Shown here: positions 1 to 7,860 of the stretch, piece by piece
Layout: each line of letters opens with the position of its first letter
Numbering within the stretch: position 1 is the stretch's first letter
Assembly (NCBI GenBank): GCA_964374115.1
Contig: CAYJXK010000001.1
Location: 1-64,000 of the forward strand
Reading direction: 5' to 3'
Source: CAYJXK01 sp964374115
GTDB taxonomy: Bacteria; Patescibacteriota; Patescibacteriia; Magasanikbacterales; UBA922
Length of the DNA: 64,000 nucleotides
Program-made: the position numbers and the translations under genes
The notes under the pieces: model-generated
What the model was told of the DNA's origin: nothing
Seen by the model: only the letters and a program-made list of their open reading frames with translations
Database searches by the model: none

Positions 1-84
1 GCCTCGCCCAGCCAGTTCCGTTCGGATATTTTCAAACAGACACTGCATGAGTGGGACTCGTGCGTCATTTGGCATACGTGGCAT
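1..84 (-). CDS. possible start of a gene cut by the window edge
   Basis: Downstream of smc on the same strand an ATG at 84 opens a frame that stays open to the window edge (28 codons, beginning MPRMPNDARV). An in-frame TAG lies just upstream, so the frame must start here or later. No good ribosome binding site is visible and the product is not recognisable from so short a piece. It could be the next gene of an smc operon or chance. Confidence 0.25.
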   Translation of the reverse strand, partial: MPRMPNDARVPLMQCLFENIRTELAGRG

Positions 85-115
85 AGGGCTCTACGGCTTC
101 AACACGAACGTTGGA

Positions 116-3100
116 TCACTTTTCGAATTTCACGCTCACCACTTTACTCACTCCCTCCCCACCCATCGTGACCCCGTAGAGCACGTCTGCCGCGTGCATG
201 GTCGCTCGATTGTGGGTAATGAGGACAAACTGCGATTGCTTGGAAAGCTCTTGGATAATCGTGGTAAACCGAATCGTGTTCACCTCATCGAGCGCAGCCT
301 CGACCTCATCGAGGACGACAAATGGCGGCGGATTCGTATGGAGAATCGCGCAGACCAGGGCAATAGCGGTAAGAGTGCGCTCGCCGCCAGAGAGCGCCTG
401 AATATGTTTGATTTTTTTACCTGGTGGACTTGCCATGATGTCTATGCCTTTGAGAAGCAGCGCTTCCTTGCCTCTGAAAATAGGCTCCTCTTTTGTCATA
501 TCCCCTTCTTCTTTTTCCTCTTCGGCATACACCTCGAACAGATCGGCCTTCCCTCCGCCAAAGAGGAGCCCAAAATATGTTGCAAATTCTTTGCGGATTT
601 CTTTGAATGCTTTTTGTCGCTTCTTGCGCATCATCTCGTCGAGCTCTGCGACAAGAACCTCAAGGTCAGCCGTTGCTTTGGTGAGATCTGTTAGTTCGCT
701 CGACATCTGCTCGTGTCGTACTTTCGTCTCGGTATATTCTTGCATGATCTCTTCATCAATGCCGCCGATAAGACTGAGTTGGTATTTCAATTTTTGCATC
801 TGCCTGAGCACTTCTTCGAGCTGTGTAGGGGAGAGAATTTCTATTGTTCGACGCTCCAAGAGTGACTGCATCGAAACCCGAAGTTCTTGATATAATTCAT
901 TTTCAATGTCTTCTTTTCTCGTCTCGAATTTGGCAAGCTCGATATTCAGGATATTTTTTTCTTCCATCATTTTCTGGAGACTCTGCTGATCCATGAGCAT
1001 GTTTCTTTGAAGCGCGAAGAGACGCTCCTTCTTTTTTTCTGTCTCTTCATGGAAGGCGCGCATCTTTGCATCCAACGTTCCAATCGCGCCATCGATTGCT
1101 TCAATCTCTCGATCGAGTGATTCTTTGCTCTGTCGAATCGTTTCCATGGCCGTATCATATTCTTCGGCGTTCATAGAAAGAAGTCGCCGCTCTTGTTCGA
1201 GTGCCGCATGTTCTTTGATGATTTCATTTTTTCTTTGGAGGAGAAGGTTTTTCTTTTCTTCTAAAGCGAAGAGTGATGTCTCGCTTTTTCTCAATGTTTC
1301 TTGCGCCTTTTCATAGAGACGCTCCTGGTCCTCAAGCGCAATCTCGAGCGCGCGAATATCTTGTTCTGACACGGCGACAGGGCCCTCTGCGACTCCGATT
1401 CCTCGCCGAGAAAAACTGACCATACCTCGCTCTTTGCGCAATCGAAATCCTCCTTTCATCGTGCCACTCGTTTCGAGCACATCCCCGAGAAGGGTCACCA
1501 TGCGGATCCGACCAATCCCCAGGCGTCGAGCCACCGCAATATCATCCACAATGATTGTGTTTCCAAGAATGTAGGAAAAAATATTAGAGAATTTGGCGTC
1601 CGTACGCACAAACGATACGGCAAGGCCTCGCACGCCTTTTTCGCGCAAAAGTTTTTCGATATCATGGGCCATGAATCGAGGTTTGATGGTATGTTGCGGC
1701 AAAAACGTCGCTACTCCCAATTGCTCTTGTCGCAAATACGCGATACACGCCTCAGCCGTTGTATCAGAATCCACAACAAGGGAAGAAAGATGATGCGATG
1801 CCGCGACATCAAGCGCTAACTGATAGGTCTCTTCCACGTCTCCAAGCTGGGCCACCATCCCATAAATCGTGCCAAAACGCTGTTTGTCGGTGAGTAGCGC
1901 TTGCACGGCGCGCATGCCGGTAAATTGAAACACAGATTCTTCTCCTTTTTTCTCCAGCGCCCGATACTGAAGAGTTTGGAGTTTGCTTTTGAGGACTGTT
2001 TTTTGCATCTGGGCATGTTCCACCAGTCTACGAGTTTCGGTGACTTGTTTCATGAGACGAACAATACTCTGATCAAGCGTTTTCTGATCTTGGTCAATGG
2101 CTTCTATATCACGAGAAAGCGTATCGAGCTTTTGCTCGAGCCACCCGTGTTTTTGCAAGCCAGCTTTGCTATAGGCGATCTGAAGCTTGCCATGGATCAC
2201 CGCACGATCGCGCTCTCGTGTGGATTTGTCTCGAAGAAGTTTTTGAAATTCGGATTGGAGAGAAGCAAACACATCTCCTCCTCCCTTCTCTTCGGCAAGC
2301 ATCTCTACATCGCGCTGCATTGTGTGAATTATGCTTTCTTTTTCTTCGAGTAGCGCAATCACCGTATCTCTTTTTTTGCCGAGTGTTTGCCATTCCCTCT
2401 CATGAAATCGCCATATACTTCCATAATAGAGCTCTTGCTTTTCTCGAAGTTGTATTTCCACTTCCTGGCGCTGTTCTACTTTTTTTACTTGGCGGGATAG
2501 GGATTTCAGCCGTGGTGTAATTTCCTCTAAGATCGCAGAAGCCTCATGCATATGGACTTGACTTCGCTCCAATTTGAGGAGCGCGTGATGCCGTTTGATT
2601 TGGAGTTCTTTTATGCCAGAGGCTTCATCAAAAAATGTTTTACGCTCTTCTGGTGTTTGGAGAAGCAACCGATCTATCATTCCTTGGCCAATAACGCCGT
2701 ATGAATTTTGACCAAACTGCGCTTTGGCAAGAAGAAGATGAATGTCGAGAAGGCGCACTGGATTGCCATTGCACAGATATTCGCTCTCACCCGAGCGATA
2801 TAGACGCCGTGTCAATACAATCTCTTCATATGGAAGATCACTCTCGCCATCTCGATTATTGATGGTAAGCGTCACACTTGCGAGCCCCATTTGCCCTTTG
2901 GTGTCTGATCCAGCAAAAATCACATCTTCGCTCTTTTTTCCACGAAGAGCTTTCATACTCTGCTCTCCCATCACCCATCGGATGGCATCCGCGATATTTG
3001 ATTTTCCACTCCCGTTTGGGCCCACAATCGCTGTAATACTCTGCCTCCCGTGGGTCGGGGGCAGAAAGGCAATATGTGTTTTTTCGGCAAATGATTTGAA

Positions 3101-3130
3101 ACCATGAAGTTCAAGCGACGTAAGATGCAT
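116..3130 (-). CDS. smc: chromosome segregation ATPase SMC
   Basis: SMC is the coiled-coil ATPase of the bacterial condensin complex. It works as a dimer with ScpA and ScpB, whose genes are at 54540 and 56972. The N-terminus has the FKSFA start typical of SMC and a Walker A GPNGSGKS at residues 37-44. Two coiled-coil arms flank a hinge at roughly residues 400-560. The C-terminal head carries the LSGGE signature near 913 and the Walker B VVLDEVEAALD near 940. At 1004 residues it is shorter than the usual 1150-1200, so the arms are probably shortened. The ATG at 3130 gives the standard SMC N-terminus. A promoter on this strand lies about 110 nt upstream. Confidence 0.97.
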   Translation of the reverse strand: MHLTSLELHGFKSFAEKTHIAFLPPTHGRQSITAIVGPNGSGKSNIADAIRWVMGEQSMKALRGKKSEDVIFAGSDTKGQMGLASVTLTINNRDGESDLPYEEIVLTRRLYRSGESEYLCNGNPVRLLDIHLLLAKAQFGQNSYGVIGQGMIDRLLLQTPEERKTFFDEASGIKELQIKRHHALLKLERSQVHMHEASAILEEITPRLKSLSRQVKKVEQRQEVEIQLREKQELYYGSIWRFHEREWQTLGKKRDTVIALLEEKESIIHTMQRDVEMLAEEKGGGDVFASLQSEFQKLLRDKSTRERDRAVIHGKLQIAYSKAGLQKHGWLEQKLDTLSRDIEAIDQDQKTLDQSIVRLMKQVTETRRLVEHAQMQKTVLKSKLQTLQYRALEKKGEESVFQFTGMRAVQALLTDKQRFGTIYGMVAQLGDVEETYQLALDVAASHHLSSLVVDSDTTAEACIAYLRQEQLGVATFLPQHTIKPRFMAHDIEKLLREKGVRGLAVSFVRTDAKFSNIFSYILGNTIIVDDIAVARRLGIGRIRMVTLLGDVLETSGTMKGGFRLRKERGMVSFSRRGIGVAEGPVAVSEQDIRALEIALEDQERLYEKAQETLRKSETSLFALEEKKNLLLQRKNEIIKEHAALEQERRLLSMNAEEYDTAMETIRQSKESLDREIEAIDGAIGTLDAKMRAFHEETEKKKERLFALQRNMLMDQQSLQKMMEEKNILNIELAKFETRKEDIENELYQELRVSMQSLLERRTIEILSPTQLEEVLRQMQKLKYQLSLIGGIDEEIMQEYTETKVRHEQMSSELTDLTKATADLEVLVAELDEMMRKKRQKAFKEIRKEFATYFGLLFGGGKADLFEVYAEEEKEEGDMTKEEPIFRGKEALLLKGIDIMASPPGKKIKHIQALSGGERTLTAIALVCAILHTNPPPFVVLDEVEAALDEVNTIRFTTIIQELSKQSQFVLITHNRATMHAADVLYGVTMGGEGVSKVVSVKFEK

Positions 3131-3133
3131 ACT

Positions 3134-3220
3134 GATGAGGAAAATATTTTTTCTGACGAAGCGTGTGAGAATCGGAATGGGCTAGTTGATCGCGTAGGAA
3201 GAAAACACATTTTCCTCATC
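3134..3220 (-). promoter_or_regulatory. smc 5' leader with a long-range inverted repeat
   Basis: A perfect 12-bp inverted repeat (GATGAGGAAAAT at 3134-3145 and its complement at 3209-3220) brackets most of the smc untranslated leader and ends 4 nt before the smc ATG. In the mRNA it could fold into a stem with a 63-nt loop next to the start codon. A regulatory role is inference. Confidence 0.35.
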
Positions 3221-3242
3221 ATGATCAAACTGTATCTACAAA

Positions 3243-3272
3243 AGTATACCACCCTGTACATAGGCTTGACAA
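3243..3272 (-). promoter_or_regulatory. smc promoter
   Basis: On the minus strand TTGTCA (3272-3267), an 18-nt spacer and TATACT (3248-3243) form a good sigma70-type promoter reading into smc. Its -35 box overlaps the -35 box of a promoter on the other strand. Confidence 0.6.
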
Positions 3273-3293
3273 ATGCTGAATTTCTGCCATACT
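3266..3293 (+). promoter_or_regulatory. plus-strand promoter overlapping the smc promoter
   Basis: TTGACA at 3266-3271, 16 nt, then CATACT at 3288-3293 preceded by a TG extended -10 element. The two opposing promoters share their -35 bases. No protein gene follows on this strand before the hairpin terminator at 3456, so a short RNA is the only obvious product. Confidence 0.45.
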
Positions 3294-3299
3294 TTGTTG

Positions 3300-3489
3300 T
3301 TATGATAGTATCGGAAAAGTATCTCTTTTTATCATTTTTCAGCTTTCATTTTAGCCAGTCTTTACTAAAGATAGGTTAAAAAGAAGGCTGGAAAAATCAG
3401 CACTTCCTTCTGGCCGTTGTGGCTGGGAGTACTGCTCTTCCTTCACACACATCATGCTCCCGTCTTTGTGGCGGGAGCTTCGTTTTTTA
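3300..3489 (+). ncRNA. possible small RNA between smc and nrnA
   Basis: The stretch lies between a plus-strand promoter (3266-3293) and a rho-independent terminator (3456-3489). It holds no convincing reading frame and has short complementary blocks (for example CCAG near 3356 with CTGG near 3387). It does not match any RNA family I recognise. The call rests only on the promoter-terminator pair. Confidence 0.3.
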
Positions 3490-3646
3490 ACAGCTGCAGC
3501 CATTTCTCCAGCGTCTTATCAGCAGTCGTTAGTTTTTGGGAGAGCTGTCCATACGTATTGGCGTCAATTCCTTTTGCATCCCACAGCAGAGTGATAAAAA
3601 ATTTTAGATTATCCAGCTTGTGGCTTATTGTTTCCAAAAAGGCCAA
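3452..3646 (-). pseudogene. remnant of a four-helix-bundle (S23/Avd-like) protein
   Basis: This 64-codon frame opens with a TTG and has no recognisable ribosome binding site. It contains KLDNLKFFITLLWDAKGID, then Y..LS..L.....LEKWLQ, which is the third-to-fourth helix pattern of the small four-helix-bundle family (23S-intervening-sequence or Avd-like, usually about 115-125 residues). The first half is missing: an in-frame stop lies nine codons upstream and the nrnA promoter occupies that place. A neighbouring frame reads NYKLLPDERK, which may be the frameshifted end of the lost half. I read it as a decayed gene. A short functional protein is less likely. Confidence 0.5.
3456..3489 (+). terminator. 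rho-independent terminator
   Basis: GCTCCCG (3456-3462) pairs with CGGGAGC (3472-3478) and is followed by TTCGTTTTTT. It overlaps the 3' end of the four-helix remnant on the other strand. Confidence 0.65.
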
Positions 3647-3699
3647 TTTTTCCGTTCGTCTGGCAGGAGTTTATAATTGGGAACAACGCTCCGCCACCC

Positions 3700-3728
3700 T
3701 TGACAGACAGTGACAATCGCGGTACAAT
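3700..3728 (+). promoter_or_regulatory. nrnA promoter, leaderless layout
   Basis: A consensus-like TTGACA (3700-3705), 17-nt spacer and TACAAT (3723-3728). The ATG of nrnA is at 3739, only 10 nt after the -10 box, so transcription should start at or within a few bases of the start codon. There is no room for a Shine-Dalgarno site. Confidence 0.75.
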
Positions 3729-3738
3729 CATTCATCCT

Positions 3739-4716
3739 ATGCCAGAACGCACAGCCGAACTCATCTATCAGGCCATACAAAAAGCGGCCCACATCCTCCT
3801 CATTCCGCACCAAAATCCCGATGGAGATTCTTTGGGATCGGTGGCGGCGATGATGCAGTATCTTCGATCCATCAAAAAAAGCGCGGAGATCTTTTGTGCT
3901 ACCCCGGCCTCCTCCGCCCTTTTGTATCTTCCCCATGCCACAGATATCAATACAGATGTGAAAATTTTTGAGGATAGTTCGATTGATCTCATTATGATTT
4001 TTGATGCCGGAGATCTGCGGTATGCGGGGGTCGAAGCTGTGCTTTCCGCTATGAAAAAACGTCCACCGATTGTGAACATTGATCATCACCTCACGAATGA
4101 AAATTATGGGGAATACAACATGGTAATTCCATCGGCATCCTCGACCACAGAAATCGTCTACCGATTTTTCCATGCCAATCGGATTCCTCTTGATAAACAT
4201 ATGGCGACCAGTCTTCTCACAGGCCTTATCACGGATACGGATCATTTTACCAATGCCGCAACCTCTTCTGCGTCAGTCCATATCGCAAGCGACCTCATCC
4301 TCCGGGGAGGAAATATTGATGAGATAAAAAAGACACTTTTGAAAAATAAAACAACCAATATTTTGAAACTCTGGGGTTTGGCATTTTCCCGGCTCGAACA
4401 TAATAAAGAAACCGACATCACACACACATACCTGCTCAAAGACGACCTTGTCCTCTACCAGGTTGCTGAGTCGGAAACAGAAGGTATTGCAAATTTTTTG
4501 AATTCTTTGAGTGAAGGAAAAGCCACGCTTATTTTGAAAGAACGGGAGGATGGAATGGTGCGCGGTAGTTTCCGAACGACGCGGAATGATGTAGACGTTT
4601 CCGCTTTTGCCAAAGCCCTTGGCGGTGGAGGACACAAGAAGGCATCGGGGTTTACGATGGAGGGACCGATTGAGACGGCGCTTGGTAAAATTTTTTCTGT
4701 CATAATATCTTCATAA
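3739..4716 (+). CDS. nrnA: DHH-family phosphoesterase, NrnA-like oligoribonuclease / pAp phosphatase
   Basis: The 325-residue protein has the DHH-DHHA1 layout of NrnA, which degrades short RNA oligonucleotides and dephosphorylates 3'-phosphoadenosine 5'-phosphate. The metal ligands are visible: HQNPDGDS at residues 24-31, the DHH triad at 115-117 and TDTDHF at 165-170. The DHHA1 substrate motif GGGGHKKASGF is near residue 300. Longer open frame exists upstream to 3628, but the promoter at 3700-3728 lies inside it, so the ATG at 3739 is the sensible start. clpP follows 48 nt later with its own promoter. Confidence 0.9.
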   Translation: MPERTAELIYQAIQKAAHILLIPHQNPDGDSLGSVAAMMQYLRSIKKSAEIFCATPASSALLYLPHATDINTDVKIFEDSSIDLIMIFDAGDLRYAGVEAVLSAMKKRPPIVNIDHHLTNENYGEYNMVIPSASSTTEIVYRFFHANRIPLDKHMATSLLTGLITDTDHFTNAATSSASVHIASDLILRGGNIDEIKKTLLKNKTTNILKLWGLAFSRLEHNKETDITHTYLLKDDLVLYQVAESETEGIANFLNSLSEGKATLILKEREDGMVRGSFRTTRNDVDVSAFAKALGGGGHKKASGFTMEGPIETALGKIFSVIISS

Positions 4717-4726
4717 TATGACATAC

Positions 4727-4755
4727 TTGTCTTTTTGTTTTTCTCCCCGTATACT
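4727..4755 (+). promoter_or_regulatory. clpP promoter, leaderless layout
   Basis: TTGTCT (4727-4732), 17-nt spacer, TATACT (4750-4755). The clpP ATG is at 4765, nine bases after the -10 box, again predicting a leaderless mRNA. Confidence 0.75.
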
Positions 4756-4764
4756 ATCTTCCAT

Positions 4765-5367
4765 ATGACAACATTTCACACCCCTACCAATCAACACCTC
4801 ATCCCCACTGTCATCGAAAAAACTTCGTACGGCGAGCGGGCGTATGATATTTATTCCCGGCTTCTCAAAGATAGAATTATTTTTCTCGGAAGCCCCATTG
4901 ATGACGCGGTCGCAAACACTGTGATCGCGCAATTTCTTTTTCTCGAAAACCAAGCGCCAGACAAAGATATCAAGCTCTACATCAATTCTCCAGGAGGGTC
5001 GGTCACCTCTGGCATGGCGATCTATGACACGATGCAATATATTAAGCCGAATGTCTCGACTATCTGCATTGGCATTGCCGCAAGCATGGCAACAATCCTT
5101 CTCACAGCCGGAGAAAAAGGTAAACGGTTTTGTCTGCCGAATAGCGAAGTGATGATCCATCAAGTCATGGGCGGCACCGAGGGCCAAGCAAGTGATATCA
5201 AGATTCATGCCGAGAGAATTCTCAAACTCAAAGATCGACTCAATGGCATCTTGGCTGAGAGAACAGGAAAGACCAAAGAACAGATCGAAAAAGATTCAGA
5301 CCGTGATTATTTCATGGAAGCCGCTGAGGCCGTCACGTACGGATTAGTGGACAAAGTGATCAAATAA
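4765..5367 (+). CDS. clpP: ATP-dependent Clp protease proteolytic subunit
   Basis: ClpP forms the tetradecameric serine protease chamber fed by Clp ATPases. The 200-residue protein has the full family sequence with catalytic Ser107 ([11 protein letters not shown]), His132 (VMIHQ) and Asp181 (SDRDYF). These have the same spacing as in E. coli ClpP. The [10 protein letters not shown] oxyanion loop is at 71-80. The upstream frame to 4735 overlaps the promoter and is not used. No clpX was seen nearby. A terminator follows directly. Confidence 0.97.
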   Translation: MTTFHTPTNQHLIPTVIEKTSYGERAYDIYSRLLKDRIIFLGSPIDDAVANTVIAQFLFLENQAPDKDIKLYINSPGGSVTSGMAIYDTMQYIKPNVSTICIGIAASMATILLTAGEKGKRFCLPNSEVMIHQVMGGTEGQASDIKIHAERILKLKDRLNGILAERTGKTKEQIEKDSDRDYFMEAAEAVTYGLVDKVIK

Positions 5368-5369
5368 AA

Positions 5370-5407
5370 AAAGAAACCCCGGTCATGCCGGGGATTTTCT
5401 TTTTTCA
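5370..5407 (+). terminator. clpP rho-independent terminator
   Basis: CCCCGG (5377-5382) pairs with CCGGGG (5388-5393) around a 5-nt loop. An A run lies before it and a T-rich run after it, so it may also work from the other strand. Confidence 0.85.
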
Positions 5408-5606
5408 AATTATGGGATGAATCCCATACTGCACCCAAGAAGGTGTGTCAAAGGTCAACGGCGAGCCGAAGCCTGCTACAGCCTATAACACACCTCCATG
5501 CTTGTCGTGGATGCAGAGATGTACATACTTCAAATCGGAAATTCGGTCGTGAAGTCTGGACGATCTCTACACCCACGTTTTTCCCCGGCCGAGGCCGGAG
5601 TGACGC

Positions 5607-5630
5607 CTTTTGTACGAGCTCGTACAAAAG
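5607..5630. repeat. perfect 24-nt palindrome
   Basis: The sequence from 5607 to 5630 equals its own reverse complement, centred on GAGCTC. It has no loop, so in DNA it could be a binding site for a dimeric protein. No gene start is near. Confidence 0.8.
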
Positions 5631-5695
5631 ATGGATGAAGAGGATTTCTTCCTTCTTGGTAATCGCTTGAAAGAAAAGATCCTCAAGATCCATCT
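5629..5695. repeat. long imperfect hairpin
   Basis: AGATGGAT and GAGGATTTCTT (5629-5650) pair with AAGAAAAGATCCTC and ATCCATCT (5671-5695), leaving a loop of about 20 nt. It directly follows the 24-nt palindrome. It could belong to a structured RNA or a mobile palindrome. Confidence 0.6.
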
Positions 5696-5751
5696 GTGAG
5701 ACTATTGAGAAATCGAAAACAAATAATAGCACGGATAACAGGCAATGATAA

Positions 5752-5782
5752 CAAAAAACCAGACTCTTGTCAAGAGCTCTGG
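5752..5782 (-). terminator. vanW rho-independent terminator
   Basis: On the minus strand CCAGA..CTCTTG pairs with CAAGAG.TCTGG and is followed by TTTTTTG. It lies about 50 nt after the vanW stop codon. Confidence 0.7.
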
Positions 5783-5829
5783 TAGTCAACAGAGTCAAAT
5801 ATACTATTTTTTATCTAGAATAAGCCAAA

Positions 5830-7710
5830 TTAATTCTCCACAGTCGGGGCAATATCTTGTATCTCTTCGATCGGGACGTCTTCTGATGAAGCGCCATCCT
5901 TCCCTTCTTCTTTGGATAGAACTCCAACAAGACAAATCTTCGGAAGAGACCGATAACTGCTCTTAAAAACCCTATCGATCTTTTCTCCATTTGGCAATAT
6001 TCGGGAGTAGGTAAAAGAGGCAACCGCCCCTTTGTAGGCATTCTGACATTTTTCTTCCCCCAACGGCACATCCGTGGTTTCAATGATTTTTGTCTTTCCG
6101 ACTGGAAGCCATGTATGAACAACCGGCGCGCTATAAAAACCTGAACGCCCGTCAGACGTGCCCCACAGAGTAAAAAAGAGTTCTCCGGTTTCTTCAATCA
6201 TCTCAGTGGTAAGTAAAAGGTAATATCCGGTATCATTCAGGAACCGAAAATCTGGCGCTGGCTCATAGATCGTCGCATCTGTGCCGGGAAGGCCATTCCT
6301 GGAATCATTATAATAGCGCACGACAAGCGAATGATTTTGTCTCATCGTAATCGGCATCCCTGCATTCATGGCGGCACGAAACATAGTACTCCCTATTTGG
6401 CACAGTCCTCCTCCTATCTCTGGAATCACTTTGTCTCCTTTGATGACCAATTCCGGAAGATATCCATCTTCGAGTGTGAAGGGTTTGAGCGCTTTGATGA
6501 GTGAAAAGTCCTCGCCTGGTTTGATGAGCAATCCATCGAGTTTTTTTTTGGCCGCGTGTCGAATATTTTTTATTCTATTCGGTGGGCTTCCAGCAAAATT
6601 CGAATACCCAACACCAAGGATTTCTGTGATTCCGAGAGAGTTCACATCTGCTGTTTTTATTGTTGGTTCTATTTTTTCTATAACGACTGAAAGGGCGGAG
6701 GACGATAGTTGTCCTTCTGCCCGAGCGCGAATAATTGTATTCAACGCGCTCCTTGTTTTTTCTTCGTTGATTGTAATTCCCGGCCTTGCTCCTTGAAATT
6801 CGACTACTTTGCCGTTTGCTCCAACCCGAAATCGCGCGTCTTGTGTTTCGACATTGACACGGGGTGCGACGTTTTGTTCGAGAAAAGAAGAAAAAGCTGT
6901 CGAAGAAACGGCGAGCCATACACCGTCCTCGCTTTTCTCAGGTTCAATCCACTTGGCAATATTCTTTTTGTCAATGACCCAATCAAATGTTCGTTTTGTG
7001 TGCTCGTCTTTGTACGTCAATGTAATCGGTCCTTTCTCAAAAAGGAGGGGGAGTTTTGGCGCGAGGAATTCGAGATCTGCTACGCGGAGAGAGGGTTCAG
7101 TGATGGTAGCGGGGAGCGTGATTAAAGGCTTTTCAAAACGCGACCATGCCTCAAGAGAGAGAGTTGGGACAGACGACGTGGGAAAAGACACACCGATCGA
7201 TGAGCTTGTAAATTTGAAAATAAGAGGGTCGAAATCGGTGATATTCATTGCCGGGGATATCGCAGATTTTTCAAATGGAGCAAGTTGCGTCCCTACTTCT
7301 TGGAAAAACACTTTTTCAAGAGATATTTCTTTGAGTGTTATTTTCGACGGAATCAGCCGATGTATCATCGCGAGAAATCCATCAACAAGCGGAGCGTTTG
7401 TTTTTCGATATGAGACAAGTCGTTCAGCTTCTTTGGCGCTATCAATACGAAAAAAGTCGGTCACGTGTTCTTCTGAAATAATTGGTGGCACCAATCGAAT
7501 CGTCTCTGTTCTTCCTTGAGGAAGTTTTAGCGCGATTTTTACCCCCTCATCATTGAGCTTTTGTTGCATCCGATCCAAATATCTCTCTAATTCTTGTTTG
7601 GTCATGCCGCCGATGAATACGTCTCCCACAGAGACACCTGGAAGTACTCGACCCTCTATGGACTTGCCGTACGCATACATCCATGTGCCAGACGCCAAAA
7701 AAAGCGCCAA
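5830..7710 (-). CDS. VanW family membrane-anchored protein with peptidoglycan-binding-like domains
   Basis: The protein has one N-terminal membrane helix, two domains of the putative peptidoglycan-binding type seen ahead of VanW domains (roughly residues 50-170 and 230-345), and a VanW domain (about 360-500). The VanW hallmarks are GVGYSNFAGSP, GEDFS, GGGLCQIGSTMFRAA and NHSLVVRYY. VanW proteins are envelope proteins of unknown biochemistry. The coordinates start at a TTG in the middle of the membrane helix. The same frame continues upstream to a stop at 7798-7800 and encodes RHWRFIIGISTICLALF, clearly the rest of the helix. The true start is therefore upstream, between 7711 and 7797, and must be non-ATG (CTG at 7782 or an ATC/ATT). 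Confidence 0.9.
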   Translation of the reverse strand: MALFLASGTWMYAYGKSIEGRVLPGVSVGDVFIGGMTKQELERYLDRMQQKLNDEGVKIALKLPQGRTETIRLVPPIISEEHVTDFFRIDSAKEAERLVSYRKTNAPLVDGFLAMIHRLIPSKITLKEISLEKVFFQEVGTQLAPFEKSAISPAMNITDFDPLIFKFTSSSIGVSFPTSSVPTLSLEAWSRFEKPLITLPATITEPSLRVADLEFLAPKLPLLFEKGPITLTYKDEHTKRTFDWVIDKKNIAKWIEPEKSEDGVWLAVSSTAFSSFLEQNVAPRVNVETQDARFRVGANGKVVEFQGARPGITINEEKTRSALNTIIRARAEGQLSSSALSVVIEKIEPTIKTADVNSLGITEILGVGYSNFAGSPPNRIKNIRHAAKKKLDGLLIKPGEDFSLIKALKPFTLEDGYLPELVIKGDKVIPEIGGGLCQIGSTMFRAAMNAGMPITMRQNHSLVVRYYNDSRNGLPGTDATIYEPAPDFRFLNDTGYYLLLTTEMIEETGELFFTLWGTSDGRSGFYSAPVVHTWLPVGKTKIIETTDVPLGEEKCQNAYKGAVASFTYSRILPNGEKIDRVFKSSYRSLPKICLVGVLSKEEGKDGASSEDVPIEEIQDIAPTVEN

Positions 7711-7830
7711 ACAGATTGTACTGATCCCTATAATAAATCGCCAGTGGCGAGAAGACGATGGATTTGAGATGCCAAATTTCAGATTGATATGACTTAATCA
7801 CCGTATCACCTTAATTATCACTTTTAGGAT

Positions 7831-7860
7831 TTTCGCGTGTGCCTCTCTCAATATTCCCTA
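7831..7860 (-). repeat. partial copy of repeat family A upstream of vanW
   Basis: On the minus strand GAGAGGCACACGCGAAAATCC matches the copy at 36516-36536 almost exactly, though the left half of the small hairpin is changed. Like most family A copies it sits shortly upstream of a gene start. Confidence 0.55.

Larger units (their letters stand above)
5408..5751. other. palindrome-rich spacer between convergent clpP and vanW
   Basis: About 340 bp with no convincing gene. It holds an inverted repeat ATGGGAT-GA-ATCCCAT (5412-5427), a GC-rich CCGGCC/GGCCGG block near 5585-5597, a perfect 24-nt palindrome at 5607-5630 and a long imperfect hairpin at 5629-5695. A 116-codon minus-strand frame runs through it but its composition looks like a translation of these repeats. 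Confidence 0.6.

Noticed and set aside
5448..5798. 116-codon minus-strand frame in the clpP-vanW spacer
   Set aside because: It runs through the palindromes and the vanW terminator, and its residues are explained by those repeats; no ribosome site fits.
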